Shown: positions 53,587-62,558, counted from the stretch's first letter. The stretch: DNA of 64,000 nucleotides from DTWD01 sp963662965 (GCA_963662965.1 OY759970.1:372001-436000), one strand, 5' to 3'. The notes: generated from the letters alone by a model not told the origin. Numbers and translations: made by a program.

Positions 53587-53631
53587 CGTATCCACCTTTC
53601 GGACGATGTCCACGAAACCGGATCAAGCCCA

Positions 53632-54020
53632 TAACGCTTCATCGCACGCGTCAGGAACTCAAGCGCAGCCCTGCGATCCCGCCGTTTCGTGACAAAAACC
53701 TCTACCACTTCGCCTTCGTGATCCACAGCGCGCCATAGATAATGGGTCTTCCCGTTGATCCGGACACACACCTCATCAAGATGCCAGCGCCACAGCGAAT
53801 AGAATCTATGATGAACACGGCGTTTCCGGATCTCCGCGGCAAACACTGGACCAAAGCGGTTCCACCAGTACCGCACGGTCTCATGGCAGATGTCGATGCC
53901 GCGCTCACACAGAAGATCTTCGACCTGTCTCAGCGATAAGGGGTAGCGGACATACATCATGACCGCGAGGCGGATGACCTCAGGCGAACTGTTGAAATAA
54001 CGAAAGGGATTGTGCATCAC
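53632..54020 (-). pseudogene. IS6-family (second subgroup) transposase, N-terminal part
   Basis: MMHNPFRYFNSSPEVIRLAVMMYVRYPLSLRQVEDLLCERGIDICHETVRYWWNRFGP is the head of an IS6 enzyme, with the first catalytic Asp in RWHLDEVCVRING. It is cut by the IS3 element after RAMKRYG. Confidence 0.85.
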
Positions 54021-54073
54021 CGGAGGTTATGAGGCCTTACGTCCAGGCTCAAGCCGATTTACTTTGACAATGC

Positions 54074-54345
54074 CTCGCTGGCCCCCTCGTCGGGACAGCG
54101 TGTCCCCGTGCGCACCGTTGTCGGGGGGGGGGCGTGACACGCATGATGGCCATGAAAACAGCCCGATCCTCGTGTTCTTCAGCAACCTGCTAGGGCAGGC
54201 AAATCGGAAATCCCGGTCTATCCCCGGCCCCAGGTCGGCTCGCACGCGGCGACATGGACGGCGGCTGAGGGGGATAAATGAGCAAAGACGAACAGCAGAC
54301 ACACGCTCGCGCCAACAGGTATAGCACCACGAGTCGGACGATTTA
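54074..54345. other. Intergenic stretch with second copy of the 27-bp repeat
   Basis: No gene is supported. Positions 54190-54216 repeat the word at 1017-1043 exactly. A run of ten G near 54124 is notable. Confidence 0.45.
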
Positions 54346-54951
54346 GTGGAACTCTGGCAATCGCTGCTCGTGGCGTTCGGCGGAAACGCCGCAGTTCTCC
54401 TCGTTCTCGGGTTTCTAGGCCGCTCTCTGATGTCGGCCGTCCTGGCCAAGGACCTTGAGAAGTTCAAGGCAGGCTTACAACAGGCTGGAATCGAGCATCA
54501 GATTCGCTTTTCGAAGCTGCACGAGAAGCGGGCGACGGTCCTCGCAGAACTTTACAAACTTCTCGTCGAGGCTTCTTGGCGTGCTTCGGATTTCACCTCG
54601 CCAGTGCAATTTGGAGATCCAGATAGAAAACAGCAATACGTGGCTGCTTTAAACAGCTCAGCGGCGTATTTTCGTTTCTTTGATCAGCATCGAATATGGC
54701 TACCGACAAAGCTGTGCGATCCACTTGAAGATTTTTCCAGACAACTCCGGATTCCCACGATCCAGCTTGGAGTCTATTTACAGATTCCTAACCCAACTGA
54801 GAAGACCCTCCAGGAGCAGAGTAAAGTCTGGGACGAGGCATGGGAGGCCGTTAGCAGTGATATCCCGAAGCTTCGATCGGCCATTGAGGCGGAATTCCGG
54901 ACACTGCTTGGTGTTGATATGGACGGCGGAATCGGTAGTGATTCGACTTAA
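54346..54951 (+). CDS. Hypothetical protein with N-terminal membrane helix and coiled coil
   Basis: The product has 201 residues, GTG start. Residues 5-25 are hydrophobic (SLLVAFGGNAAVLLVLGFLGRS), followed by LAKDLEKFKAGLQQAGIEHQIRFSKLHEKRATVLAELYKLL, a helical segment found in several uncharacterised membrane-bound bacterial proteins. No catalytic motif is seen. The AT content is higher than in neighbouring genes, suggesting a different origin. Confidence 0.65.
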   Translation: MELWQSLLVAFGGNAAVLLVLGFLGRSLMSAVLAKDLEKFKAGLQQAGIEHQIRFSKLHEKRATVLAELYKLLVEASWRASDFTSPVQFGDPDRKQQYVAALNSSAAYFRFFDQHRIWLPTKLCDPLEDFSRQLRIPTIQLGVYLQIPNPTEKTLQEQSKVWDEAWEAVSSDIPKLRSAIEAEFRTLLGVDMDGGIGSDST

Positions 54952-55006
54952 AGACGACATCGCCCATACCTTTCAACATATGCCAGTGGTCTGAGGAGAC
55001 GAAGAA

Positions 55007-55285
55007 GTGACAACAAAGACAGTCCCGTTCAACGCAGACGGTGCCACCAAGCTTCCGAACAACAAACCGGTCGTCTATCGGATCAAGACGGAAGGGAACA
55101 CGACCAACTACGTCGGCGTCGCGCAGCGAGGTCGTGTGCAGGAGCGAATTCAGGAGCACATTCACGACGCGCAGATTCCAGGAGCTAAGGTCCAGATAGA
55201 GCAGAAGCCGAGCATCCGCGAGGCAAGGGCAGCCGAGAAGCGGGTCATCGCGCGTTCGAAGCCGAAGTACAACAGGCAAGGGTAG
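55007..55285 (+). CDS. Small GIY-YIG-domain protein
   Basis: The product has 92 residues, GTG start with GAGGAGACGAAGAA upstream. KPVVYRIKTEGNTTNYVGVAQRGRVQERIQEHI matches the GIY-YIG core (VVYR...NYVGVA, then Arg and His). AAEKRVIARSKPKYNRQG supplies the late Glu/Asn positions (E-x-x-x-I...K-x-N). Complete and compact, possibly a free-standing nuclease. Confidence 0.7.
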   Translation: MTTKTVPFNADGATKLPNNKPVVYRIKTEGNTTNYVGVAQRGRVQERIQEHIHDAQIPGAKVQIEQKPSIREARAAEKRVIARSKPKYNRQG

Positions 55286-55681
55286 CCAAGGTCTGCCCCC
55301 GCGTGACCAGCTTTCACTGCCAGTCCGTAAGCTTCCCCGTTAAGCGGACAGTTCGAAAGGAGACTGGCCGGCCGCTGAATGCCTCGGCAGAAACGTGAGC
55401 GGCGGCACCCGGCCGAGGCTGTCATGGGGCTGACCTGCCCGGCGATTTTCGGACCAGCTGACGCTTGAGAGAATGGCGCCCTCGGAGAAATGAGCTTAAA
55501 CTGAGACGCTTTCAAAGGGTCTCCGTAAATCCTTATCAGCATCACCCGCAAAGCGGATCTGATCCGGTGGACTGCCCCTTGTCGATCTACTGAATCCGGT
55601 TCAGCCCCGCGCCAACAACGCAGCGAGCGCCTTGTAGTCCGCTGCAAGGACGCCCTGGGCCGGCACGGTTCGACGCGAGTT
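55286..55681. other. Intergenic stretch before the RepA remnant
   Basis: No gene is supported on either strand. As it lies upstream of a former replication initiator it could hold remains of a plasmid origin, but I see no iterons or DnaA-box cluster. Confidence 0.35.
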
Positions 55682-55759
55682 GTGGTGCTGAGCCAAGCGG
55701 TGATGGGAGCGCCACCCTTGACCACTGCCGGTTCCAGTCCGTGTCTCCAAACTACTTAT

Positions 55760-56082
55760 TGCGATGTACCGATCGACCTGCACATTCTTAAGGCGGTGAA
55801 GAGGTCGCCGCTCGGCCTCGACCTCTGGCTCACCTATCGCACGTTCGGACTCAAGCGTCAGCTGCGGCTCACGTGGCCGCTGCTCTACCGGCAGTTCGGC
55901 GTAGACCCGTCCAGGGCGAACGATAAAGCCAACCTCAGCAACTTCCGCGTGGACTGCCTTGCGCGAGTTGAAAAATCAAGGACGCGTGGCCGGACCTGCA
56001 CTATCGGACGGTTAAGGGCGCGCTCGTCATCGCGCCATCGCCGCCGTGTATCGCACCGTCGCAACTGCGCCTTGTAGAATAG
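55760..56082 (+). pseudogene. RepA (RPA, PF04796-like) replication initiator, C-terminal part with frameshift
   Basis: DVPIDLHILKAVKRSPLGLDLWLTYRTFGLKRQLRLTWPLLYRQFGVDPSRANDKANLSNFRVDCLAR reads in one frame. It continues as KIKDAWPDLHYRTVKGALVIAPSPPCIAPSQLRLVE in another, ending at TAG. One indel near 55970 breaks it. These are conserved blocks of RepA proteins of broad-host plasmids. The N-terminal half is missing. Confidence 0.75.
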
Positions 56083-56110
56083 CGCCAGTTGTTCCGAACA
56101 AAGTGTCTGT

Positions 56111-56881
56111 ATGGAATTCTGGGATCATCTTCTCGCCACCGGGGTGGGCGCAGCCATCGGCGTGTTGGCGGCAAAGCTCTGGCAGCGGTACCTGCAGCGC
56201 ATGGTGACAATCCGATGGTCCGTGATCCATGAAACGCTTGCCGCCGGCGGTGACGACCCAAGATGGGGGCTCGTCGAAATACGTTACAACGGTAATCCGG
56301 CCGGAACTCTGCTCCAGTGGTGCAGAGTTGAGATCGAGAACGAAAGCGGCAGCCGCGACCTGTCGGACGTAGTCGTGAGTCTCCAGTACGATCAACCCGA
56401 GCCGGAGATTCTCCGTGATGGCGGATCCCTTGAAGGCGGCAATCAGGAGTTCTCTTGGACCCCCCTGTTTAACGCTGAGGTTGCTCGCTATTTTGAGCTA
56501 CCTGTTGCTGACCGGCCGCCATCAACCAACATCTTTCGACGCCGGGACTTCGTAATCCCAGTACTGAATCGAGGCGCGAAGGCGATCTTTCTCTTTCTTG
56601 TCAAACCAAACATCTCGAACCAGACACTACGCGTCCACTGCGATCACCTCAGTGTGCGACTTAAGCATCGGCCCACGCGTCCAATGATACTCGGCGTGGT
56701 TCAAACACGCGCCAGCTGGACCGGACTGGGCGTTGGAGCCCTGGTCGCCGTGGCCCTTGCGATGAGTCTCACGAATATCTGGGTTGCCGTGTCCGTGGCG
56801 CTATTAGCTGGCTGGTTCGGGCAACTCGTAGGTGTCGCTGTGATCCGCGGGTGGCGAGGGCTTACGCGGGCGATAGGATGA
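56111..56881 (+). CDS. Hypothetical membrane protein, 256 residues
   Basis: There is an N-terminal amphipathic/hydrophobic helix (HLLATGVGAAIGVLAAKLW), a soluble beta-rich middle (VEIENESGSRDLSDVVVSLQYDQPEPEIL) and two C-terminal transmembrane helices (GVGALVAVALAMSLTNIW; VSVALLAGWFGQLVGVAVI). No family is recognised. It follows the RepA remnant by 28 bases, as the hypothetical gene at 3029 follows its own RepA scar. Confidence 0.6.
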   Translation: MEFWDHLLATGVGAAIGVLAAKLWQRYLQRMVTIRWSVIHETLAAGGDDPRWGLVEIRYNGNPAGTLLQWCRVEIENESGSRDLSDVVVSLQYDQPEPEILRDGGSLEGGNQEFSWTPLFNAEVARYFELPVADRPPSTNIFRRRDFVIPVLNRGAKAIFLFLVKPNISNQTLRVHCDHLSVRLKHRPTRPMILGVVQTRASWTGLGVGALVAVALAMSLTNIWVAVSVALLAGWFGQLVGVAVIRGWRGLTRAIG

Positions 56882-57229
56882 GTGTCGTCTTCTGGTAGAC
56901 CGGTCCATGTGCCAGCGCCGCCAAGCCGAGCAGGGGCACGCTGAGGCCCAAGTAAGGCTCGTGTCGGGCTAAAGCCGCTTGGGCGGCTATGTGCGGCCAT
57001 TTAAAGGCTTACAAGATGGGACCAGAACTGGATAGCACCTACGCTTTAGTGCGCGACACTTACGTGCACTTTGCTGTGGCTATATTCCGGGCACAGAACC
57101 TCGAAACCGAGATCGTTAACGCCATGATTATCGCCAGACTTCCTGAAAAAGACCACGTCACGATGAGGCGCCCCCAGTTTTCTTGGACACGGATTAAGGG
57201 AGAATCCAATGTCCAAGGAGGTGGGGGAA

Positions 57230-57649
57230 ATGGTTCAGTCGAGGGACGTGGTACAGGCAGAGGGATCGGCGCGGACGGAGGGAGCCCGGAGGGCGACTGG
57301 AGTCCCTGCCGACGTGGCGGCGGCCGGGGCGGGCTCGCTGGCGCCGGGGCAGCGGTGGAGCGCCAGCCGGAAGCGCGACGTGGTGCTGCGGCTACTGCGT
57401 GGCGAATCGCTCGAGGCGCTGTCCCGTGAGGTGGGCGTGGAGATCTACCGGCTCGACGCGTGGCGGGCGCGGGCCATGGCTGGCCTCGAGCTCGGCTTAA
57501 AGGCTCGTCACGGCGAGCCCGTGGCGGAGGTGCTCGACGCGGCGAAGCGGCACATCGGGGAGCTGTCGATGGAGATCGAGCTGCTCCGCGAGCGGGCCCG
57601 GGCCGCGGAGCAGCGCCTCCCTTTGGCGATGCGGAGGTCGCGACGATGA
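57230..57649 (+). CDS. IS3-family OrfA
   Basis: About 139 residues. RWSASRKRDVVLRLLRGESLEALSREVGVEIYRLDAWRARAMAG is the helix-turn-helix; AKRHIGELSMEIELLRERARAAEQR forms a coiled coil. The ATG at 57230 has AAGGAGGTG eight bases upstream; an ATG at 57209 is the alternative. Confidence 0.85.
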   Translation: MVQSRDVVQAEGSARTEGARRATGVPADVAAAGAGSLAPGQRWSASRKRDVVLRLLRGESLEALSREVGVEIYRLDAWRARAMAGLELGLKARHGEPVAEVLDAAKRHIGELSMEIELLRERARAAEQRLPLAMRRSRR

Positions 57650-58545
57650 GCGCGACGACCTCCGCGGCGACGGGGCGCTGTTTCGGCATTCAGCGGGTGT
57701 GTCAGGTCTGGGAGCGCTCGCGCTCGGCGCTCTACGCGCGGCGGGCGCGGGCACACCACCACCGGCTGGGCGCGGGGCCGGCGCGGCGGGGGCCGCCGCC
57801 GAGGCAATCGGACGCGCAGCTGCTGGCGGCGATTCGGACCGATCTCGCGCGGTCCCCGTTCCACGGCGAAGGCCATCGCAAGGTCCACGCCCGGCTTCGG
57901 ATCCTGGATGGGATCCGAGTCGCCCGCACGCGGGTGCTGCGCGTCATGCGGGCGCACGGACTGCTCTCCCCGCACCGCGGGCGTCAGGGCGCCGCGAAGA
58001 CCCACGACGGGAGGGTCATCACTCAGGCGCCCAACGTGATGTGGGGGACGGACGGCGTGCGGGTATTCACGCTCGACGACGGGTGGGGCTGGATCTTCGC
58101 GGCAGTCGAACACTGGAACGCGGAGTGCGTGGGGTGGCACGTGTGCAAAGTCGGGAGCCGCTTCGCGGCACTCGATCCGATTGCGCAAGGGCTCGAACGG
58201 CTCTATGGCTCGCTGGACGCCGACGTCGCCCGCGGGCTGGCGCTTCGGATGGATCACGGTAGTCAGTACCTGTCAGACCACTTCCTCAAGCAGATCCGGT
58301 ATTGGGGGGTCCACCCCAGCTTCGGCTTTGTCGAGGAACCGGAAACGAACGGGGTGGCGGAGCGGTGGAATCGCACGCTCAAGGAGCAAGCGATCCACGG
58401 CCGAATCTTTCAGAACCTCGAGGCCGTCCGCGCCGCCGTGGCCAACTTCGTGGAGCGGTACAACCAGACCTGGCGTCTCGAGAAGCTTGGGTATCAAACG
58501 CCGATCGAAGCGCGCGAGGAGTATGAGCTACGCCATGCCGCGTAG
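57646..58545 (+). CDS. IS3-family OrfB (DDE integrase)
   Basis: The product has 299 residues. HTH_21-like RCFGIQRVCQVWERSRSALYARR; DDE blocks NVMWGTDGVRVFTL, LRMDHGSQYLS and NGVAERWNRTLKEQ. The start overlaps the OrfA stop (ATGA). Intact. Confidence 0.93.
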   Translation: MSATTSAATGRCFGIQRVCQVWERSRSALYARRARAHHHRLGAGPARRGPPPRQSDAQLLAAIRTDLARSPFHGEGHRKVHARLRILDGIRVARTRVLRVMRAHGLLSPHRGRQGAAKTHDGRVITQAPNVMWGTDGVRVFTLDDGWGWIFAAVEHWNAECVGWHVCKVGSRFAALDPIAQGLERLYGSLDADVARGLALRMDHGSQYLSDHFLKQIRYWGVHPSFGFVEEPETNGVAERWNRTLKEQAIHGRIFQNLEAVRAAVANFVERYNQTWRLEKLGYQTPIEAREEYELRHAA

Positions 58546-58891
58546 CGCAAACGTGTGTCCAGGGAACCGGGTGCGGTACAAGACCACGTCACGATGCAGG
58601 AAATAGACGCTTTCAAGGACCAGCAGTTCACTTACACGCTCGGTAAACTCATACGGGAGCTGAAGAAATACGTTTCGGTTCACGATGAGTTAGAGCAGAC
58701 CCTTTCGGAAGCCCTTAAAAAGCGCAATTGGCTAGCGCACGACTATTTCAGGGAGCGCGCCTTGGAACTTATGTCATCAGCCGGGTGCAATCTGATGATC
58801 AGTGAACTAGTGAGAGCCCAGCACAGAGGTGGACCCCGAAATTCGGACAGCTTGCTAAGGTGGAATCCAGACCAAGGAAAAAGAGTCTGGA

Positions 58892-59176
58892 ATGCCACGG
58901 AAGAGACAGAGTTATCCCGCTGAGCTGAAGGCGAAGGTTGCGTTGGAGGCGCTTCGCGAGGAAGCGACGATGGCCGAACTGGCGGCCCGTTACGATGTGC
59001 ATTCGAACCTAATTGCCAACTGGAAGAAGAAGGCTCGGCAGACGGTGCTGGCCGGCTTCTCGGGGAATCACGAACGGCACGAGGCTTCTCGGGAGGCCGA
59101 GATCAAGGCGCTGCGGGCGAAGATCGGCGAGCTCGTCATCGACCGAGATTTTTTATCCAAGGCCTTCGGTCGGTGA
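58892..59176 (+). CDS. IS3-family OrfA
   Basis: 94 residues: YPAELKAKVALEALREEATMAELAARYDVHSNLIANWKKKA (HTH) and AEIKALRAKIGELVIDRDFLSKAF (zipper). A TTTTTTA run at the 3' end may serve for frameshifting. Closely related to the OrfA at 50656. Confidence 0.93.
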   Translation: MPRKRQSYPAELKAKVALEALREEATMAELAARYDVHSNLIANWKKKARQTVLAGFSGNHERHEASREAEIKALRAKIGELVIDRDFLSKAFGR

Positions 59177-60039
59177 GCCCCGGCCGGAGAGTCGAGATGG
59201 TCGATCCCACCCACGCCCGGCTCAGCATCGTACGGCAGTGCCGCTTGGTCTCGGTCGCCCGCTCGTCGTTCTACTACGAGGGCACGGGCGAGAGCCCGTT
59301 GAACCTGCGCCTGATGCGGGGGATCGACGAGCAGTTTTTGGAGACGCCGTTCTACGGCTCGCGGCAGATGACACGCTGGCTCCGCCGTCAGGGCGACACG
59401 GTCTCGCGCAAACGGGTGCGCCGCCTGATGCGACTGCTGGGGGTGCACGCGATCTTCCAACGGCCCAGGACGTCTCAGGCGGACCCGGCGCACAGGGTCT
59501 ATCCCTACCTGTTACGCGATCTGCAGATCACGCGACCGAACCACGTGTGGTGCACGGATGTTACCTATATCCCATTGCAGCGAGGCTTTCTGTACCTCGT
59601 CGCGGTGATGGACTGGGCGAGCCGCAAGGTCCTGTCCTGGCGCTTGTCCAACACGCTCGATGCGCGCTTCTGCGTGGACGCCTTGCACGAGGCGCTCGAG
59701 CGCTATGGCCCTCCGGAGATCTTTAATAGCGACCAAGGCAGCCAATTCACCAGCGTCGACTTCACCGACGTGCTCAAGGAGGCTGGCATCTGCATCTCGA
59801 TGGACGGCAAGGGCCGCTGGATGGACAACGTGTTCATCGAGCGGTTGTGGCGATCGCTCAAGTACGAATGCGTCTACCTGTCCGAGTTCGCAACCGGTTC
59901 CCAGGCTCGGACTGGCATCGGTTGGTGGATGGACTTCTACGACCGGCGCCGGCCCCACTCGTCGCTCAATGACCGGACGCCGCAGGAGGCGTACACTGAC
60001 GGAGGGACTACTCGAAAGCCAGCAGACGAAGCCGCTTGA
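59173..60039 (+). CDS. IS3-family OrfB (DDE integrase)
   Basis: 288 residues. DDE blocks PNHVWCTDVTYIPL, FNSDQGSQFTSVDF and WMDNVFIERLWRSLKYECV. Intact. The word TTCACCAGCGTCGACTTC here is the uninterrupted form of the site that holds group II intron copy 4 in the fragment at 42.1 kb. Confidence 0.93.
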   Translation: MSPGRRVEMVDPTHARLSIVRQCRLVSVARSSFYYEGTGESPLNLRLMRGIDEQFLETPFYGSRQMTRWLRRQGDTVSRKRVRRLMRLLGVHAIFQRPRTSQADPAHRVYPYLLRDLQITRPNHVWCTDVTYIPLQRGFLYLVAVMDWASRKVLSWRLSNTLDARFCVDALHEALERYGPPEIFNSDQGSQFTSVDFTDVLKEAGICISMDGKGRWMDNVFIERLWRSLKYECVYLSEFATGSQARTGIGWWMDFYDRRRPHSSLNDRTPQEAYTDGGTTRKPADEAA

Positions 60040-60102
60040 ATCATGAACCGGATTCCACCTTAGCTGTGACGAACACCTGTCCAAAGGATGGGGTCCACCT
60101 CT

Positions 60103-60273
60103 GTTCTCGCGCCCGACGACGTATGCGCGGATTACGGGCTCACCGAAACCGAGAACTCCGACACGCAGAATATCGTAGACGGGTCCGACTGGCGCGACGC
60201 GGCGTGGCTCGGTGAGGCCGATGACTCACCCGGATGGGTCATCCGGCGTCTGTTGGCCTGGGTGCGAGGTTGA
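60103..60273 (+). pseudogene. Unidentified C-terminal fragment
   Basis: VLAPDDVCADYGLTETENSDTQNIVDGSDWRDAAWLGEADDSPGWVIRRLLAWVRG, then stop. It is acidic except for a basic end. Its last nine residues and the following bases are repeated at the end of the next gene (RRLLAWMRG). The N-terminus is cut by IS3. Confidence 0.5.
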
Positions 60274-60284
60274 AGAGTGTAGAG

Positions 60285-60629
60285 ATGGAAAAGATTGCCG
60301 CCATCTTCTGGTTGTTCTTGTTGCCTTTCGTATTCGCCGGAATGATCTGCTACCGACAAAGCGGACTGCTGACACTCAGTGAAGTAGTAGCGGTAATAGG
60401 AACGTTTCCGCGCGTGGTGGTGGAACCGTACCGAGCGTTTCCAGAATTTTCACTTCCGCTCAAGGTGATGACGCTGCTGCTTTGGGTGCCTGGTGCCTTA
60501 CTCATCGGCGTTCCAATCCTGTTGCTCACTGTCCCGTGCATGCTCGTCTTGGGTGTTATCGGCTCGGTGCTTCGAGCCTTCCCAGGCAAATGGTCCTTTA
60601 GGCGTCTATTGGCCTGGATGCGAGGTTAA
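60285..60629 (+). CDS. Small membrane protein
   Basis: 114 residues, MEKIAAIFWLFLLPFVFAGMICYRQSG start. Two to three transmembrane helices (AIFWLFLLPFVFAGMI; VMTLLLWVPGALLIGVPILLLTVPCMLVLGVIGSVLRAF). C-terminal RRLLAWMRG repeats the ending of the upstream fragment. No family recognised. Followed by an IS3 end remnant (GAGGTGGACCCC, about 60645) and IS6. Confidence 0.6.
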   Translation: MEKIAAIFWLFLLPFVFAGMICYRQSGLLTLSEVVAVIGTFPRVVVEPYRAFPEFSLPLKVMTLLLWVPGALLIGVPILLLTVPCMLVLGVIGSVLRAFPGKWSFRRLLAWMRG

Positions 60630-60667
60630 ACAGTGCCCGGTCCAGAGGTGGACCCCATCCTTTGGAC

Positions 60668-61459
60668 GGCATTGTCAGGTTAACTCTCCGTCCGGCACAA
60701 TGCCGGGATGAACACTCGCCGGCCCCGCTACCATCGACATCGCTTTCCGCCCGAAATCATCAGCCATGCCGTCTGGCTCTACCACAGATACTGCATGAGC
60801 TTCCGGGATGTTGAGGATTTGCTGGCCGAACGAGGAATCATCGTGTCCTACGAAACCGTTCGCCAGTGGTGCGGGAAGTTCGGCCCCGACTACGCTCGGC
60901 AGTTGAAGCGACGACAGGGTCGACTCGGAGATACGTGGTTCCTGGACGAAGTCTTCGTGACGATCAACGGTCAGCGCCAGTATCTCTGGCGCGCGGTGGA
61001 TCAAGACGGTGACCTGATCGACATCCTCGTACAACCCCGTCGGGACGGGCGTGCAGCGCGGAGATTCTTTCGCCGACTGTTGAAGAGTCAGCGACAGGAA
61101 CCCGTGCGGCTCGTGACCGACAAGCTGGGCAGCTACCGTGTCGCCCATCGGGACCTCATGCCGCTGGTCACCCATGACACGAGGCGATACGCGAACAATC
61201 GCGCCGAAGTCTCGCATCAACCCACGCGACAACGCGAACGTCAGATGCGAGGCTTCACGTCATCCGACCACGCGCAGCGGTTCTTGCACGTCCACGGTGT
61301 CATTCAGAATCTCTTTCGCGTGGGTCGACACCTACTCAGGGCGGCTCATCATCGGATGTTGCGAGCACGGTCGTTCACCGTGTGGGCCCAGGTGACGGCA
61401 GCCTGATCCTGGGATCAACTCGCCTCATTCTGGCCCGGACTCGTTAAGTTGACAGTGCC
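60668..61459 (+). mobile_element. IS6-family element (792 bp)
   Basis: The terminal repeats are GGCATTGTCAGGTTAAC and GTTAAGTTGACAGTGCC. The left flank is an IS3 end remnant, the right flank an integrase scrap. Confidence 0.85.
60708..61406 (+). CDS. IS6-family DDE transposase
   Basis: 232 residues, intact; a close relative of the copy at 11.5 kb (for example HRFPPEIISHAVWLYHRYCMSFRDVEDLLAERG identical). Catalytic contexts DTWFLDEVFVTING, LVTDKLGSY and NNRAEVSHQPTRQRERQMRGF. Confidence 0.93.
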   Translation: MNTRRPRYHRHRFPPEIISHAVWLYHRYCMSFRDVEDLLAERGIIVSYETVRQWCGKFGPDYARQLKRRQGRLGDTWFLDEVFVTINGQRQYLWRAVDQDGDLIDILVQPRRDGRAARRFFRRLLKSQRQEPVRLVTDKLGSYRVAHRDLMPLVTHDTRRYANNRAEVSHQPTRQRERQMRGFTSSDHAQRFLHVHGVIQNLFRVGRHLLRAAHHRMLRARSFTVWAQVTAA

Positions 61460-61510
61460 GTGGAAGACCAGTGGGCTGGCGGGGTCGCCACGCGCCGGCG
61501 GCGTTCGTCG
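61460..61510 (-). pseudogene. Tyrosine recombinase scrap
   Basis: The minus-strand reading RTPPARGDPASPLVFH matches the RRRTRRDPDSSLVFH segment of the integrase family of this window. It abuts an IS6 repeat, like the larger fragment at 24.2 kb. Confidence 0.5.
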
Positions 61511-61546
61511 AGGGAGAGATCTAGCCTGTTGACGCGACGATAGCCG

Positions 61547-62438
61547 ATGCGTTTCGAGACGATCCTCACCACGCTCTCCGACGTCGTGTGGGGCCCCCCG
61601 ATGCTCGTGCTACTCGTCGGCACGGGCGTCTTCCTCACGCTCCGCCTCCGGGGCCTGCAATTCACCACGCTCGTACCGAGTCTGCGACTCGCGCTGATCG
61701 TCCGCGACGAGCCAGGAGGCACGGGGGACGTCTCGCACTATCAGGCACTCATGACGGCCTTGGCGGCGACTGTCGGCACCGGCAACATCGCGGGCGTCGC
61801 CACCGCCATCGCGGCTGGTGGCCCCGGCGCACTCTTCTGGATGTGGATGACCGGTCTGGTCGGCATGGCCACCAAGTTCGCTGAAGCGGTACTGGCCGTG
61901 AAATACCGAGTCACCGATGATCGCCACGCTATGGCGGGGGGGCCGATGTACTACATCGAGCGGGGCCTCGGCTGGCGCTGGCTGGGGATCGTGTTTGCCG
62001 GCCTGACCGCCGTGGCCGCCTTTGGCATCGGGAACCTGGTGCAGGCGAACTCCGTCGCCGACGCGTTGCGTGCGACCTTCGGCGTGCCGCTCGCTGTTTC
62101 GGGAGCCATCATCGCGCTGGCGACGGCGCTCGTCGTGCTGGGCGGCATTCAGTCGATTGCGAAAACCGCGAGCGTGATCGTGCCCACGATGATCGTGTTC
62201 TATCTGGTCGGCGGGCTGATCGTGCTCGCGATCAACTGGCGGACGCTCCCAGATATCGCGCTCCACGTATTCAGCGACGCGTTCTCGCCGGCCGCCGCGG
62301 CCGGCGGGTTTGCCGGGGCGACCGTGACGCAAGGCATCCGATTCGGCATCGCCCGCGGTGTCTTCAGCAACGAGAGCGGCCTGGGCTCAGGCGCGATCGC
62401 CGCGGCCGCGGCGCGGGCCCACCATCCGGTCGCCCAAG
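61547..62438 (+). pseudogene. Sodium:alanine (AGCS) symporter, C-terminal third lost
   Basis: FVLTLRLRGLQFT-type start, then GTGDVSHYQALMTALAATVGTGNIAGVATAIAAGGPGALFWMWMTGLVGMATKFAEAVLAVKYR (AGCS signature) and FGIARGVFSNESGLGSGAIAAAAARAHHPVAQ. About eight transmembrane helices remain. The frame is cut by a miniature element at 62439; sequence beyond it is unrelated, so the 3' part was deleted, not merely interrupted. Confidence 0.88.
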
Positions 62439-62558
62439 GGTATTGTCAAGTTAAGCGGAATCGCGATGATCGACCCCCAACATACCGGGTTCGCGACGGG
62501 ACTCGAGCCCATCATCTTGGGGGTCGGTCAGCCTGATTCTGCTTAACTTGACAATACT
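62439..62558. repeat. IS6-ended miniature element, copy 3 (diverged)
   Basis: The ends are GGTATTGTCAAGTTAAG and CTTAACTTGACAATACT. The interior shares GATCGACCCCCAA and CGCGA blocks with copies 1 and 2 and can fold through GACCCCCAA/TTGGGGGTC. It disrupts the AGCS gene. Confidence 0.82.

Larger units (their letters stand above)
52236..53631 (-). mobile_element. IS3-family element (1396 bp) with 3-bp target duplication
   Basis: The ends are TGGGCCTGATCCGATTCGG and its near-complement CCGGATCAAGCCCA; TAA is repeated at both flanks. It belongs to a different IS3 subgroup from the two GAGGTGGACC elements. Confidence 0.85.
50566..54073 (-). mobile_element. IS6-family element (second subgroup) containing two nested IS3 elements
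   Basis: The left end GGCATTGTCAGACTAATTAG (50566-50585) and the right end ACTTTGACAATGCC (to 54073) bound one IS6 element. It has been split by IS3 at 50586-51886 (TTAG duplicated) and at 52236-53631 (TAA duplicated). Removing both insertions rejoins the transposase halves. Confidence 0.75.
57164..58580 (+). mobile_element. IS3-family element (1417 bp) flanked by a 14-bp direct repeat
   Basis: The ends are CCAGTTTTCTTGGACAC and GTGTCCAGGGAACCGG. The flanking word AGACCACGTCACGA occurs at 57150-57163 and 58581-58594. That is long for IS3, which normally duplicates 3-5 bp. Related to the broken element at 4.8-6.4 kb. Confidence 0.85.
57016..58825 (+). pseudogene. HEPN-like small protein gene interrupted by IS3
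   Basis: Codons before the insertion read MGPELDSTYALVRDTYVHFAVAIFRAQNLETEIVNAMIIARLPEKDHVTM. After it they continue QEIDAFKDQQFTYTLGKLIRELKKYVSVHDELEQTLSEALKKRNWLAHDYFRERALELM. The RNWLAH segment (R-x4-H) in an all-helical protein is the signature of HEPN nucleases/toxins. The gene is split at 57164-58580 by IS3 and its end is cut by a second IS3 at 58825. Confidence 0.6.
58825..60102 (+). mobile_element. IS3-family element (1278 bp), GAGGTGGACC type
   Basis: Inverted ends AGAGGTGGACCCCGAAATTC and GGGGTCCACCTCT as in the copy at 50.6 kb. The flanks are not duplicated, and the reading frames on the two sides do not join, so the right flank has been exchanged. Confidence 0.9.
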
